NCBI RefSeq assembly: GCF_000429245.1
Contig: NZ_AUBM01000008.1
Span: 1 to 64,000, forward strand
From: Schaalia georgiae DSM 6843
Lineage (GTDB): Bacteria > Actinomycetota > Actinomycetes > Actinomycetales > Actinomycetaceae
Direction of reading: 5' to 3'
Length of the DNA stretch: 64,000 nucleotides
The stretch's first letter is position 1. Each line of letters starts with the position of its first letter. Positions 39,454-50,701 of this stretch are shown piece after piece. Both the position numbers and the translations under genes were made by a program. A model generated the notes under the pieces. That model searched no databases. It saw only the letters and a list, made by a program, of their open reading frames with translations, and had not been told where the DNA came from.

Positions 39454-41316
39454 TCAGTGCTTCTTGCGCCAGATCAGTCGCAGGACGCCGCGTTTGCGCG
39501 CGGGGGCGGCGGGGCCGCCGTAGAGCTCGTCGACCTCGTGGGAGTAGTCGGCGAGCACCTTGGAGCGGCGCAGTTTCATCGACGGGGTCACGTACCCGTT
39601 CTCCACGGTGAACACGGCGTCGATGATCCGGTACTCGCGGATCGACTCGGCGCGCGACACCGCGCGGTTGGCGCGCTCGATGGCGCGGTCCAGGGACTCG
39701 CGCACCTGCGGCAGGGAGGCCGCCTCCGTGGGCGAGCACACAGGCAGGCCGTGCTTGCGCAGCCAGGCGGGCAGCATCTCGGCGTCGAGCGCGATGAGCG
39801 CGCCGATGAAGGGGCGCTGGTCGCCGACCACGATGACGTTCGCGATGAGCGGGTGGGTGCTCAGCGAGTCCTCGAGGACGGCGGGGGAGACGTTCTTGCC
39901 GCCCGCGGTGACGATGAGCTCCTTCTTGCGGCCCGTGATCGTCAGGTGCCCGCGCCGGTCGATGGACCCCAGGTCGCCGGTGTGGAACCACTTGCCGTCG
40001 GGCATGACGGCCCGGGTCTGGTCGGGCAGGCCGTAGTAGCCGGGCATGACGGACACGCCGCGCACCAGGACCTCCCCGTCCTTGGCGGTCTTGATGAAGT
40101 TCCCGGGCATCGGCTGGCCGACAGTACCGGCGGGGTTGTCGCCGATGCGTTGGACAGCGATCGGCCCCGTCGTCTCGGACAGGCCGTAGCCCTGCAGCAG
40201 CGTGAGCCCCAGGCCCGTGTAGAACTGGGCGAGGTCGCCAGCCAGGGGGGCTCCCCCCGACACGATGTAGCGCATGTTGGGGCCCAGTACGGCGCGTATC
40301 CTCTTGAGCACCAGGGCGTCGGCCACGCGACGGCGGGCGCGCCGCAGTGGCGAGGGGCCGCGCCTGCCCGACGAGGCGCCCCCGTAGGCCCGCGCCTGCT
40401 TGGCCGACCAGGCGAACAGGCGGCCCTTGAAGCCGCCGCCGGCCTTCGCGGAGGCCGCGTTGTAGACCTTCTCCAGCACGCGCGGCACCACCAGCAGCAC
40501 GGAGGGCTTGAAGGACTGGATGTCGGGCAGCAGGTTCTTGATGGAGGGGGAGAACCCCAGGACGCCCTGTCCGGCCAGGACGACGTGCATGACGAGGCGG
40601 GCCAGCACATGGGCGACGGGCAGGAAGAGCAGCAGCCGGGTGCTGGGGGAGTCGATGACACTGCCGAGGATCTGGCGGGCCGACAGGCACGTGCCGACGA
40701 AGTTCGCGTGGGTGAGCGCCACGCCCTTGGGCGCGCCCGTCGTGCCGGAGGTGTAGATGATGGTGGCCGTGGACGAGCTGGCGACCTGGGCGCGCCGCCG
40801 GTGGACCTCCTCGACGGCGATCGGGCGGGCCCTCTTGGCCAGCAGGCGCATCGCGCCCCGGTCGAAGGAGTGGACGGGGCAGTGCTCGGGGGCGCTGAGC
40901 GACACGAGCTCGGCCTGCTGGGCGGTGGCGGTGAACACCCGCGTCACGTGGGCGTCGGCGAGGATGTGGCTGATCTGCTGGGCGGAGTCGGACTCGTAGA
41001 TGGGCACGGACACGGCGCCGACCGAGGCGAGCGCCAGGTCCAGGAGCATCCACTCGTAGCAGGTGGGGGCCAGGATGGCGACCGCGTCCCCGGGGTCCAC
41101 GCCCATGCCGATCAGGCCGCGCGCCGCGTCGTCGACCTGCCTGACGAGCTCACTGGCGGTGATGGGGCGCGCGGAGCCCACGGCGGTGCGCTGCTCGACG
41201 ACCACCTGGTCGGGGTGTGCGTCGGCGCGGGCCAGCAGCATCGTCGAGAGCGAGTCGCCGGGGCGCACGGTGAACGTGGGGGGGACGGTGTAGGAGCCGT
41301 CGCGCATCCGTTTCAT
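39454..41316 (-). CDS. Long-chain fatty-acid CoA ligase (FadD15-like), copy B
   Basis: 620 residues. YTSGTTGAPKGVALTH, GYGLSETTGPI, WFHTGDLGSIDRRGHL and GRKKELIVTAGGKNVSPA. Lacks the Pro/Ser loop of copy A. N terminus MKRMRDGSYTVPPTFT. Tandem duplication with copy A; the second copy may have another chain-length preference, which sequence alone does not show. Confidence 0.9.
   Translation of the reverse strand: MKRMRDGSYTVPPTFTVRPGDSLSTMLLARADAHPDQVVVEQRTAVGSARPITASELVRQVDDAARGLIGMGVDPGDAVAILAPTCYEWMLLDLALASVGAVSVPIYESDSAQQISHILADAHVTRVFTATAQQAELVSLSAPEHCPVHSFDRGAMRLLAKRARPIAVEEVHRRRAQVASSSTATIIYTSGTTGAPKGVALTHANFVGTCLSARQILGSVIDSPSTRLLLFLPVAHVLARLVMHVVLAGQGVLGFSPSIKNLLPDIQSFKPSVLLVVPRVLEKVYNAASAKAGGGFKGRLFAWSAKQARAYGGASSGRRGPSPLRRARRRVADALVLKRIRAVLGPNMRYIVSGGAPLAGDLAQFYTGLGLTLLQGYGLSETTGPIAVQRIGDNPAGTVGQPMPGNFIKTAKDGEVLVRGVSVMPGYYGLPDQTRAVMPDGKWFHTGDLGSIDRRGHLTITGRKKELIVTAGGKNVSPAVLEDSLSTHPLIANVIVVGDQRPFIGALIALDAEMLPAWLRKHGLPVCSPTEAASLPQVRESLDRAIERANRAVSRAESIREYRIIDAVFTVENGYVTPSMKLRRSKVLADYSHEVDELYGGPAAPARKRGVLRLIWRKKH
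40400..40499. repeat. 100-bp identical patch, copy in fadD B
   Basis: Partner of 38497-38596, direct orientation, about 1.9 kb apart. Confidence 0.9.
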
Positions 41317-41391
41317 CGGGTTCTCCTCTGGCCGCCGCGGGCGGCCCGTTGCGGTGCGGACAAGGGTGAGTCTACAGACAAAGAACGCGGC

Positions 41392-41417
41392 CCCCGGCCA
41401 GAACGGCTGTGCCGGGG
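41392..41417 (-). terminator. Terminator-like hairpin after glnA
   Basis: CCCCGGC and GCCGGGG pair over 7 bp with a 12-base loop; on the minus strand GCGTTCTTTGT follows. 22 bases after the glnA stop. Confidence 0.55.
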
Positions 41418-41438
41418 ACCACGATCACACCGCGTGCC

Positions 41439-42863
41439 TCACAGGTCGTAGTAGAGCTGGTACTCGTAGGGGTGGGGATAGGCGCGCATGGGGGCGACCT
41501 CGTTGGCCTCCTTGTAGTCCAGCCACGTGTCGATGAGGTCCTGGGTGAACACGTCGCCCTCGGTGAGGAAGTCGTGGTCCTCGCGCAGGGCGGCCAGCGC
41601 GGCCTCCAGGGAGGACGGCAGCTTCGCGATGTCGCGGTACTCGGCGGGGGGGAGCTCGTACAGGTCCTTGTCGATGGGGGCGGCGGGCTCGGAGCGCCGC
41701 CTGATGCCGTCGATGCCCGCCATGAGGCACGCGGAGAACGCCAGGTAGGGGTTCGCGCTGGGGTCGGGGACGCGGTACTCGACGCGCTTGGCCTTGGGGG
41801 AGGTGCCGGTGATGGGGATGCGGATGCACGCGGAACGGTTGCGCGCCGAGTACACGAGGTTGATGGGTGCCTCGAACCCGGGGACCAGGCGGCGGAACGA
41901 GTTGACGGAGGGGTTCGTGAAGGCCAGCAGCGCCGGGGCGTGCTCCAGCAGGCCCCCGATGAACCAGCGCGCCGTGTCGGACAGGGCGCCGTAGCCGCGC
42001 TCGTCGTAGAACAGGGGCTCGCCGTCCTTCCACAGCGACATGTGCGTGTGCATGCCCGAGCCGTTGTCCCCGAAGAGGGGCTTGGGCATGAAGGTCGCGG
42101 AGTGCCCGAAGGCCAGGGCGGCGTTCTTCACGACGTACTTGAACTTCATCATGTCGTCGGCGGCCGCCCGCAGTGTCGCGAAACGGTAGTTGATCTCCTG
42201 CTGGCCGCCGGATCCGACCTCGTGGTGGGCGCGCTCGACGGTCAGGCCCACCGCCTCGAGCAGGCGCACCATCTCGTCGCGGACGTCGGCGTACCTGTCG
42301 GTGGGGGGGACCGGGAAGTACCCGCCTTTCACGGGGACCTTGTAGCCCCGGTTGCCGCCCTCCTCTGCGCGCCCGGTGTTCCAGTGCGCCTCGGGGGAGT
42401 CGACGGAGAAGAACGTGTTGTTCGGACTGACCTGGTAGCGCACGTCGTCGAAGAGGTAGAACTCCGCTTCGGCGCCCACGAAGCACTGGTCGGCGATGCC
42501 GGTCGAGCGCAGGTGCGCCTCGGCCTTGGCCGCCACCTGGCGGGGGTCGCGCGAGAAGGGCTCGTCCGTGAAGGGGTCGACGATGGAGAAGTCCACGACC
42601 AGGGTCGCCCGGGCGCGGAAGGGGTCGACGAATGCCGAGGAGAGGTCGGGGACCAGCTTCATGTCGGACTCGTGGATCGCGGTGAAGCCCCTGACGGAGG
42701 AGCCGTCGAACATGAGGCCGTCGTCAATGGCCCCGCCCAGGAACTCGCTGACGGGGATCGTGAAGTGCTGCTGGACTCCGGGGACGTCGCAGAAGCGCAC
42801 GTCGACGAGTTCGATGCTCTCTTTGTCGATGAAGGACGCGACCTCATCGGAGGAGGTGAACAT
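41439..42863 (-). CDS. glnA: Glutamine synthetase type I-beta
   Basis: 474 residues, standard length. Active-site stretches: [33 protein letters not shown] and the late NRSACIRIP. The adenylylation Tyr lies in [11 protein letters not shown], so activity is probably controlled by GlnE. Cytosolic dodecamer making glutamine from glutamate, ATP and ammonia. GGAAGGAAACC before ATG 42863 decides the start; eight extra in-frame codons upstream lack an RBS. Confidence 0.96.
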   Translation of the reverse strand: MFTSSDEVASFIDKESIELVDVRFCDVPGVQQHFTIPVSEFLGGAIDDGLMFDGSSVRGFTAIHESDMKLVPDLSSAFVDPFRARATLVVDFSIVDPFTDEPFSRDPRQVAAKAEAHLRSTGIADQCFVGAEAEFYLFDDVRYQVSPNNTFFSVDSPEAHWNTGRAEEGGNRGYKVPVKGGYFPVPPTDRYADVRDEMVRLLEAVGLTVERAHHEVGSGGQQEINYRFATLRAAADDMMKFKYVVKNAALAFGHSATFMPKPLFGDNGSGMHTHMSLWKDGEPLFYDERGYGALSDTARWFIGGLLEHAPALLAFTNPSVNSFRRLVPGFEAPINLVYSARNRSACIRIPITGTSPKAKRVEYRVPDPSANPYLAFSACLMAGIDGIRRRSEPAAPIDKDLYELPPAEYRDIAKLPSSLEAALAALREDHDFLTEGDVFTQDLIDTWLDYKEANEVAPMRAYPHPYEYQLYYDL

Positions 42864-43048
42864 TGGTTTCCTTCCGGTCTGGGACAAACCCTTCGGTCAA
42901 GGCTCCGTAAACCCTGCGCCAAGGCAAGTGTATTCCGCAACGGTGCCGTTTCCGCCAGGCGCGCCCGCATGGTGGTCTGTCGCACTCCCAGGCGCCGGCG
43001 GCCGCAAGCGCGCGGCAACGCCCGGTCGCGCCGCCGCTCGCCCGCCTC

Positions 43049-43060
43049 TAGTCTGGGGTC
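43049..43060 (+). promoter_or_regulatory. Leaderless -10 element of uvrC
   Basis: TAGTCT, six bases, GTG at 43061; no Shine-Dalgarno. Confidence 0.6.
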
Positions 43061-45097
43061 GTGGCAGACCCCTCGACCTACCGTCCGCCCTCCGGCGACA
43101 TCCCCACTTCCCCCGGCGTCTACCGCTTCTCGGACGCGCACGGCCGCGTCATCTACGTGGGCAAGGCGAAGAACCTGCGAAACCGCCTCGCCAACTACTT
43201 CCAGGACCTGGCGAACCTGCACCCGCGCACCCAGCAGATGGTCACCACCGCCGCGCGCGTGCAGTGGACCGTCGTGGGCAACGAGGTCGAGGCCCTCACC
43301 CTCGAGTTCACGTGGATCAAAGAGTTCAACCCCCGCTTCAACGTCATGTTCAAGGACGATAAGTCCTACCCCTACCTGGCGGTGACGATGGGGGAGGCGT
43401 ACCCCCGGGTCCACGCGGTGCGGGGCGCCCGCAAGCCCGGCGCCCGCTACTTCGGGCCCTTCGTCCAGGCCTGGTCCATCCGCGAGACCATCGACCAGCT
43501 GGTGCGGGTCTTCCCCGTGCGCACCTGCTCGCCCGGCGTGTTCCGGCGCGCCAAGGCCCAGGGCCGCCCCTGCCTGCTGGGCTACATCGACAAGTGCTCG
43601 GCCCCCTGCGTGGGCAGGATCAGCGAGGACGACCACCGGGCGATGGCCCTGGAGCTGTGCTCCTTCATGCAGGGGCGCGCCGGGCCCGTCATCGCCGACC
43701 TCGAGGAGCGGATGCGCAGCGCTTCCGCCGCCCTCGACTTCGAGGCCGCCGCCCGGCTGCGCGACGACGTCGCCGCCCTGCGCGCCGTCCTCGAGCGCAA
43801 CGCCGTCGTCCTGGCCGACGGCACCGATGCCGACGTCTTCGCCCTGGCCACCGACGAGCTCGACGCCGCCGTCCACGTCTTCCACGTGCGCGGCGGGCGC
43901 GTGCGCGGCACCCGCGGATGGGTCGTCGAGCGCTCCGACGACGCCGACGAGCCGGCGCTCATCGCCCGCCTCCTCGAACAGGTCTACTCCCAGGCCACGC
44001 CCGACGAGGCCCCCGCCCCGGGCGAACGCGCCCCGAAGGCCGAGGCCGTCAGCGTCGACGACGTCGCACACACCCCGACCTCCGCGATCCCCCGCGAGGT
44101 CCTGGTCTCCACCGCGCCCGCCGACCGGGCCACCATCGAGGAATGGCTCACCGGACTGCGCGGGGGCCGCGTGCGCGTCCGCGTCCCCCGGCGCGGCGAG
44201 AAGGCCCACCTGATGGGCACCGTCATGGAGAACGCCCGGCAGGGCCTCGCCCTCCACCACTCCAAACGCGCCGGCGACATCACCGCCCGCGCCCAAGCCC
44301 TCGAGGAGCTCGCCGCCGAACTCGACCTGCCCGGCGCGCCCCTGCGCATCGAGTGCTACGACGTGTCCCACACGATGGGGACGCTCCAAGTCGCCTCGAT
44401 GGTCGTCTTCGAGGACGGCGCGCCCCGCAAGGACGCCTACCGCAGCTTCAACATCCGGGGCGCCGATGGGGGTGGCGCCCCCGATGACACAGCCGCTATG
44501 GACGAGGTCCTCACCCGCCGGTTCTCGCGCCTGCTCGCCGAGGAATCGGGGGCACGGGGGGAGGACGAGGAGGGCGTCCCCCTCGAGTCCGGGCCCGTCG
44601 ACGCCTCCGGGCGCCCCCGCCGCTTCTCCTACCGCCCCGACCTGGTCGTCGTCGACGGCGGGCCCGCGCAGGTGGGCGCCGCGCGCGCCGCCCTGGACGG
44701 AGTCGGCGCGGACGTGCCCGTCATCGGACTGGCGAAGCGCCTCGAGGAGGTGTGGGTGCCCGGCGAGGACTTCCCCATCATCCTGCCCAGGACGTCCCCC
44801 GCCCTCTACATGCTCCAGCACCTGCGCGACGAGTCGCACCGCTTCGCCATCACCAAGCACCGCAAGCGCCGCTCGAAGGCCCAGACCCGCTCCGCGCTCG
44901 ACAGGATCCCCGGCCTGGGCCCCAGCCGGCAGACCGCCCTGCTCAAGCACTTCGGATCCGTGCGCCGCCTGCGCGCGGCCAGCGCCGAGGAGATCGCCCA
45001 GGTCGGCGGGATCGGGCCCGTGCTCGCCGCAGCCATCCGCGATAGTCTGTCTGAGTCGGGGACCGCGAACACTCCTGGGCCCGGGCCCGCCTCGTGA
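43061..45097 (+). CDS. uvrC: Excinuclease ABC subunit C
   Basis: 678 residues. GIY-YIG domain at the start (GVYRFSDAHGRVIYVGKAKNLRNRL), Cys-rich stretch CSAPCVGRISEDDH, UvrB-binding UVR motif (about 200-240), RNase H-like C-terminal nuclease with DLVVVDGGPAQV, and two helix-hairpin-helix motifs (LDRIPGLGP, QVGGIGPVLA). Nucleotide excision repair. Ala/Asp/Glu-rich insertions around residues 310-330 and 485-510 make it slightly long. Confidence 0.96.
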   Translation: MADPSTYRPPSGDIPTSPGVYRFSDAHGRVIYVGKAKNLRNRLANYFQDLANLHPRTQQMVTTAARVQWTVVGNEVEALTLEFTWIKEFNPRFNVMFKDDKSYPYLAVTMGEAYPRVHAVRGARKPGARYFGPFVQAWSIRETIDQLVRVFPVRTCSPGVFRRAKAQGRPCLLGYIDKCSAPCVGRISEDDHRAMALELCSFMQGRAGPVIADLEERMRSASAALDFEAAARLRDDVAALRAVLERNAVVLADGTDADVFALATDELDAAVHVFHVRGGRVRGTRGWVVERSDDADEPALIARLLEQVYSQATPDEAPAPGERAPKAEAVSVDDVAHTPTSAIPREVLVSTAPADRATIEEWLTGLRGGRVRVRVPRRGEKAHLMGTVMENARQGLALHHSKRAGDITARAQALEELAAELDLPGAPLRIECYDVSHTMGTLQVASMVVFEDGAPRKDAYRSFNIRGADGGGAPDDTAAMDEVLTRRFSRLLAEESGARGEDEEGVPLESGPVDASGRPRRFSYRPDLVVVDGGPAQVGAARAALDGVGADVPVIGLAKRLEEVWVPGEDFPIILPRTSPALYMLQHLRDESHRFAITKHRKRRSKAQTRSALDRIPGLGPSRQTALLKHFGSVRRLRAASAEEIAQVGGIGPVLAAAIRDSLSESGTANTPGPGPAS

Positions 45098-45110
45098 AAT
45101 CGGAGAGACC

Positions 45111-46367
45111 ATGATCGCCTACGCACCTTCCTCCCTGCCTGCGCGCGTCCTGCTGCTCGGCGCGGGGGAGCTGGGCAAGGAGCTCACGATCTCCCTCAAG
45201 AGGCTCGGCTGCCTCGTCGTCGCCTGCGACTCCTACGTGGGCGCCCCCGCGATGCAGGTCGCCGACGAGGCCAGGATCTTCGACATGACCGACCCCCGCG
45301 CCCTCGCGGAGGTCCTCGAGGCCGTCGAAGTCGACCTCGTCGTCCCCGAGGTCGAGGCCATCGCCACCGAGCTGCTCCTGGCCGCCGAGGACGCCGGCCG
45401 CGCCCGCGTGGTCCCCAACGCCCACGCGGTGCGCACCACCATGGACCGCCAGGCCATCCGCGCCCTCGCCGACTGCCTGCCCGACGTGCGCGTCGGCGCC
45501 CACCGCTTCGCCTCCTCCGCCGATCAGCTGCGCGCCGCCCTGGACGAACTGCGCCTGCCCGTCTTCGTCAAACCCACCATGTCCTCCTCCGGGCACGGCC
45601 AGACCCTGGTGCGCACCCGCGCGGACGCCCGGAGGGCCTGGGACACGGCCGCCCGCGGGGCGAGGGCGGACACCGGGCGCGTCATCGTCGAGGAGCGCAT
45701 CGACTTCGACTACGAGATCACCCTGCTCGCCGTGCGCTGGTGGAGCCACCGGGAAGGGCGCGTGCGCACCAGCTTCTGCGAGCCGATCGGGCACCGCCAG
45801 TGCGACGGGGACTACGTGGAGTCCTGGCAGCCCGCGGACATGAGCCCCACCGCCCTGGCAGCCGCCCAGCGGATGGCCGCCGCCATGACCGGGGCCCTGG
45901 CCGACGCGGGCCCCGGCCCCGGCCTGGGCCTGTTCGGCGCCGAGTTCTTCGTGCGCGGCGACCGGGTGTGGTTCTCCGAGCTGTCCCCGCGCCCCCACGA
46001 CACGGGAATGGTGACCATGGCCACCCAGGACCTCAATGAGTTCGACCTGCACGCCCGCGCCATCCTGGGCCTGCCAGTGGACGCCTCCCTGCGATGCCCG
46101 GGCGCCTCCGCCGTCATCAAATCCACCGCGCCCGCGCCCGCGCCCCGCTACGTCGGCGTCGGCGACGCCCTCGACCTGGGCGCGGACGTGAGGATCTTCG
46201 GCAAACCCGTCTCCCGTGCCGGCCGTCGTGTGGGAGTCGTCACCGTCCGTGGCGCCACCGTCGACGAGGCCCGCGCCACCGCCCGGAAAGCCGCCTCGGG
46301 CGTCCGCATCGAGAACTACCCCTCGCTTCAACGGGACCCGCGCGGGCCGGAAATGGCATCCTTGTAA
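45111..46367 (+). CDS. purT: Formate-dependent GAR transformylase (ATP-grasp)
   Basis: 418 residues. GAGELGKELTISLKRLG near the N terminus, EVEAIATE, KPTMSSSGHGQ, EERIDFDYEITLL and ELSPRPHDTGMVTM are PurT motifs and separate it from PurK. It makes formyl-GAR from GAR, formate and ATP in purine synthesis without folate. RBS CGGAGAG. It lies between uvrC and rapZ, which adjoin each other in M. tuberculosis, so it was inserted here in this lineage. Confidence 0.92.
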   Translation: MIAYAPSSLPARVLLLGAGELGKELTISLKRLGCLVVACDSYVGAPAMQVADEARIFDMTDPRALAEVLEAVEVDLVVPEVEAIATELLLAAEDAGRARVVPNAHAVRTTMDRQAIRALADCLPDVRVGAHRFASSADQLRAALDELRLPVFVKPTMSSSGHGQTLVRTRADARRAWDTAARGARADTGRVIVEERIDFDYEITLLAVRWWSHREGRVRTSFCEPIGHRQCDGDYVESWQPADMSPTALAAAQRMAAAMTGALADAGPGPGLGLFGAEFFVRGDRVWFSELSPRPHDTGMVTMATQDLNEFDLHARAILGLPVDASLRCPGASAVIKSTAPAPAPRYVGVGDALDLGADVRIFGKPVSRAGRRVGVVTVRGATVDEARATARKAASGVRIENYPSLQRDPRGPEMASL

Positions 46368-46368
46368 C

Positions 46369-47349
46369 ATGAGCGAGCGTGACCGGGCCCAATCGCCCAC
46401 CGATCTGGAGACGGCGGAGAGCCCTCCGACCTTCCCCCGTGGAATCGACCTGCGCGACGAGACCGCGCCCAAGCGGGAACCCGCGCCCACCAACGAGGTC
46501 CTCATCATCACCGGCTACTCCGGCGCGGGCCGCACCGGGGCCGCCCGCGCCCTGGAGGACCTCGACTGGTACGTCGTCGACAACCTGCCCCCCACGATGC
46601 TGCCCGCCCTGGTCGGAATGATGTCGAACGACCCCACCGCGGGCGTCCACCGCCTGGCCGTGGGCGTCGACGTGCGCTCGAGGACCTTCTTCACGTCCTT
46701 GGCCACGACCCTCGAGCAGCTCAAGGCCTCGGGCATCGCCTACCGCGTGATCTTCCTGGAGGCCACGCGCCAGGCCCTGGTCAAGCGCTACGAGTCGAAC
46801 CGCCGGCCCCACCCCCTGCAGGGCAGCGGCACCCTCATCGACGGGATCACCGCCGAGGAGAGGCTGCTGGCGCCCCTGCGCGCCTCGGCCGACCAGGTCA
46901 TCGACACCTCCGACATGAGCGTCCACGACCTCACGCGCCACATCCGCGACTACGTGGCGGGCGAGGCTGCCCGCCCCCTGCAGGTCACCGTCGAGTCCTT
47001 CGGCTTCAAGCACGGACTGCCCCTGGACGCGGACCACGTCGTCGACGTGCGCTTCTTGAAGAACCCGTACTGGGTGGACGAGCTGTGCCACCTGACCGGG
47101 CGGGACCAGGCCGTCGCCGACTACGTCCTCGACCAACCCGGCGCCCGCGACTTCGCGCTCGGCTACGCTGATCTCCTGGCCCCCATGCTCGACGGGTACC
47201 TGGTGGAGCTCAAGCCCTTCGTCACAATCGCCGTCGGGTGCACCGGGGGCAAGCACCGCTCCGTCGCGTGCGCCGAGCTCATCGCGCAGCGCCTGCGCGA
47301 GCGCGGGCACACCGTGCGCGCGCGCCATCGAGACATCGGGAGGGACTAA
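46369..47349 (+). CDS. rapZ: RapZ family P-loop NTPase
   Basis: 326 residues with a ~35-residue charged N-terminal extension. The P-loop is GYSGAGRTGAARALED: the invariant Lys is Arg, as in mycobacterial Rv1421. DNLPP, EATRQALVKRYESNRRPHPL and the C-terminal GCTGGKHRSVACAELIA are family motifs. In E. coli RapZ binds RNA and nucleotide sugars; in Gram-positives the role is tied to cell-wall precursor control. Starts one base after purT and overlaps yvcK (TAATG). Confidence 0.93.
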   Translation: MSERDRAQSPTDLETAESPPTFPRGIDLRDETAPKREPAPTNEVLIITGYSGAGRTGAARALEDLDWYVVDNLPPTMLPALVGMMSNDPTAGVHRLAVGVDVRSRTFFTSLATTLEQLKASGIAYRVIFLEATRQALVKRYESNRRPHPLQGSGTLIDGITAEERLLAPLRASADQVIDTSDMSVHDLTRHIRDYVAGEAARPLQVTVESFGFKHGLPLDADHVVDVRFLKNPYWVDELCHLTGRDQAVADYVLDQPGARDFALGYADLLAPMLDGYLVELKPFVTIAVGCTGGKHRSVACAELIAQRLRERGHTVRARHRDIGRD

Positions 47350-48353
47350 TGGCGTACCTCGACGCCGCTGGTTGGGTCCAGCGCGGGGACAACGGGCAGT
47401 CCATCGTCGCCCTCGGCGGCGGGCACGGCCTGTCCGCCACGCTGCGCGCCCTGCGCCACATCACCCGCCAGCTGACGGCGGTCGTCACCGTCGCAGACGA
47501 CGGCGGCTCGTCGGGCAGGCTCCGCAAGGAGATGCCGATCCTGCCGCCCGGCGACCTGCGCATGGCCCTGGCCAGCCTGTGCGAGGAGTCCGAGTGGGGC
47601 CTGACGTGGCGCGACGTCATGCAACTGCGCCTGAGGACCACGGGCCCGCTGGACGGCCACGCGCTGGGCAACCTGCTGATCTCGGGCCTGTGGCAGCTCC
47701 TCGACGACCCGGTCGAGGGCCTCGACTGGGTGGGCCGGCTGCTCGGCGCCCAGGGGCGCGTGCTGCCGATGTCCACCACCCCCATCGACATCGAGGCCGA
47801 CATGGACGACGACGGCACCCGCTACGTCGTCTCGGGGCAGTCGAAGGTCGCCGTCGCGCCGGGCACCGTCGAGCACGTGCGCATCACGCCGACCGCCCCG
47901 GACGTGCCCGCCGCGGTCACCGAGGCGATCTCGGAGGCGGACTGGGTGGTCCTGGGACCGGGGTCGTGGTACACCTCGGTCATCCCGCACCTGCTGGTCC
48001 CCGGAGTCCACCGCGCCTTGGCCACCACCGACGCCCACCGCGCCCTCGTGCTCAACCTGGCGCGCCAGAGGGGCGAGACCGACCGCATGTCCACGGCGGA
48101 CCACGTGCGCGTGCTCCGCGACTACGCCCCCGACCTCAAACTCGACGTCGTGATCGCCGACCCCACCGCCTGCGACGACGTCGACGACCTCATTAGGGCC
48201 GCCCAGGACTTGGGCGCGCGCGTCGTCCTGCGCCAGGTCCGCACAGGGGACGGGGCGCCCCACCACGACCCGCTGCGCCTGGCGGCGGCGCTGCGCGACG
48301 CATTCGACGGCTTCCTGGGCGAGGTCGGCCAGCCCGAGATGTGGCTTCCCTAG
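47349..48353 (+). CDS. YvcK/GlmR family gluconeogenesis and cell-wall factor
   Basis: 334 residues of the CofD/YvcK family. [44 protein letters not shown] and [17 protein letters not shown] are typical. It binds UDP-GlcNAc in Bacillus and steers carbon to peptidoglycan. Rv1422 position in the rapZ-yvcK-whiA trio. Confidence 0.93.
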   Translation: MAYLDAAGWVQRGDNGQSIVALGGGHGLSATLRALRHITRQLTAVVTVADDGGSSGRLRKEMPILPPGDLRMALASLCEESEWGLTWRDVMQLRLRTTGPLDGHALGNLLISGLWQLLDDPVEGLDWVGRLLGAQGRVLPMSTTPIDIEADMDDDGTRYVVSGQSKVAVAPGTVEHVRITPTAPDVPAAVTEAISEADWVVLGPGSWYTSVIPHLLVPGVHRALATTDAHRALVLNLARQRGETDRMSTADHVRVLRDYAPDLKLDVVIADPTACDDVDDLIRAAQDLGARVVLRQVRTGDGAPHHDPLRLAAALRDAFDGFLGEVGQPEMWLP

Positions 48354-48390
48354 AGCCGTCCCCGCTCCCGCTGTGATCCGGAGGAACAAC

Positions 48391-49374
48391 GTGTCTCTCA
48401 CTTCCGATATGAAGGACGAACTGGCCCGCACCAGCGTCGCCACCCAGTCCGAGATGGTGGCCGAGGTCTGCTCCGTGCTGCGCTTCGCGGGCGGCCTCCA
48501 CCTGGTGGGCGGGCGGATCCTCATCGAGGCGGAACTCGATTCCCCCGTCGCCGCCAGGCGCCTGCGCGCCTTCCTGCAGGCCCTGTACAACGCGCAGTCC
48601 ACGGTGGTCGTCGTCTCCGGCGGCTCGCTGCGGCGCGGCAAGCGCTACGTCGTGCGCGTCGTCCACGGCGCCGACGACCTCGCCCGCCTGACGGGGCTCG
48701 TGGACGCGATGCGGCGCCCGGTGCGGGGCCTGCCGCCCTTCCTGGTCGGGGCCGGGCGCGCCGAGGCGGCCGCCGTGTGGAGGGGCGCCTTCCTGGCGAG
48801 GGGCTCGCTCATGGAGCCGGGGCGCTCCTCGTCCCTGGAGATCACGTGCCCGGGGCCCGAGGCGGCGCTCGCCATGGTGGGGTGCGCCCGGAAGCTGGGG
48901 GCCTCCGCCCGCTCGAAGGAGGTGCGCGGCGCCGACCGTGTGTCCGTGCGCGACTCCGAGGCGATCGGCGCCCTCATCGGCGCGATGGGCGCGAAGGAGA
49001 CCTTCGGGGTGTGGCAGGAGAGGCGCGAGCGGCGCGAGGCGCGCGGCAGCGCCAACCGCCTGGCGAACTTCGACGACGCGAACCTGCGCAGGTCCGCCAG
49101 GGCGGCGGTTGCGGCCGGGGCGCGCGTGGAGCGCGCCTTCGAGATCCTCGGCGACGACATCCCCGAGCACCTGCTCGAGGCGGGGCGGTTGCGCCTGGAG
49201 TACAAGCAGGCGTCGCTGGAGGAGCTCGGCAAGCACACGGATCCGCCTCTGACCAAGGACGCGGTGGCGGGGCGCATCCGCCGCCTGCTCACCATGGCGG
49301 ACAAAGCGGCGCACGAGCGGGGCATCCCGGACACCGAGGCCGCGCTGACCCTCGAGATGCTCGAAGAGGACTGA
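48391..49374 (+). CDS. whiA: WhiA sporulation/cell-division regulator
   Basis: 327 residues from GTG 48391, preceded by CGGAGG. N-terminal LAGLIDADG-endonuclease-like domain without obvious catalytic acids ([29 protein letters not shown]), C-terminal helix-turn-helix ([22 protein letters not shown]). In Streptomyces WhiA acts with WhiB on division genes; in non-sporulating actinobacteria it is retained, usually in this trio. Confidence 0.95.
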   Translation: MSLTSDMKDELARTSVATQSEMVAEVCSVLRFAGGLHLVGGRILIEAELDSPVAARRLRAFLQALYNAQSTVVVVSGGSLRRGKRYVVRVVHGADDLARLTGLVDAMRRPVRGLPPFLVGAGRAEAAAVWRGAFLARGSLMEPGRSSSLEITCPGPEAALAMVGCARKLGASARSKEVRGADRVSVRDSEAIGALIGAMGAKETFGVWQERRERREARGSANRLANFDDANLRRSARAAVAAGARVERAFEILGDDIPEHLLEAGRLRLEYKQASLEELGKHTDPPLTKDAVAGRIRRLLTMADKAAHERGIPDTEAALTLEMLEED

Positions 49375-49476
49375 AGTCCCCCGATCGGCGCCGCGGAACG
49401 GCTGGTTTCCTGATAACGAGAATTACGCCACGAGCCGATTCGCAAAATGGGATGTGCTTCCGGCCTCACTGGGGTG

Positions 49477-50593
<1,117 letters not shown>

Positions 50594-50624
50594 TCCGGGC
50601 AGTCCCGGCCCCACGATGAGCTGA

Positions 50625-50663
50625 CGGAAGACGCCCGTGCACACGACGCACGGGCGTCTTCCG
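50625..50663 (+). terminator. Strong hairpin between gap and pgk
   Basis: A perfect 16-bp stem (CGGAAGACGCCCGTGC and its complement) with a 7-base loop, 31 bases after gap. No T-run. It may stop or attenuate gap transcripts, or protect the 3' end of gap mRNA after processing. Confidence 0.65.
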
Positions 50664-50701
50664 CACTCGCCCCACCCACACCCCAACGAAAGGTTGGTTC
50701 C

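Noticed and set aside
42659-45112. 817-codon open frame opposite uvrC
   Set aside because: Gly/Val/Asp-rich shadow without motifs, overlapping both glnA and uvrC.
45111-46367. PurK instead of PurT
   Set aside because: The EVEAIATE, SSGHGQ and SPRPHDTGMVT motifs are those of PurT.
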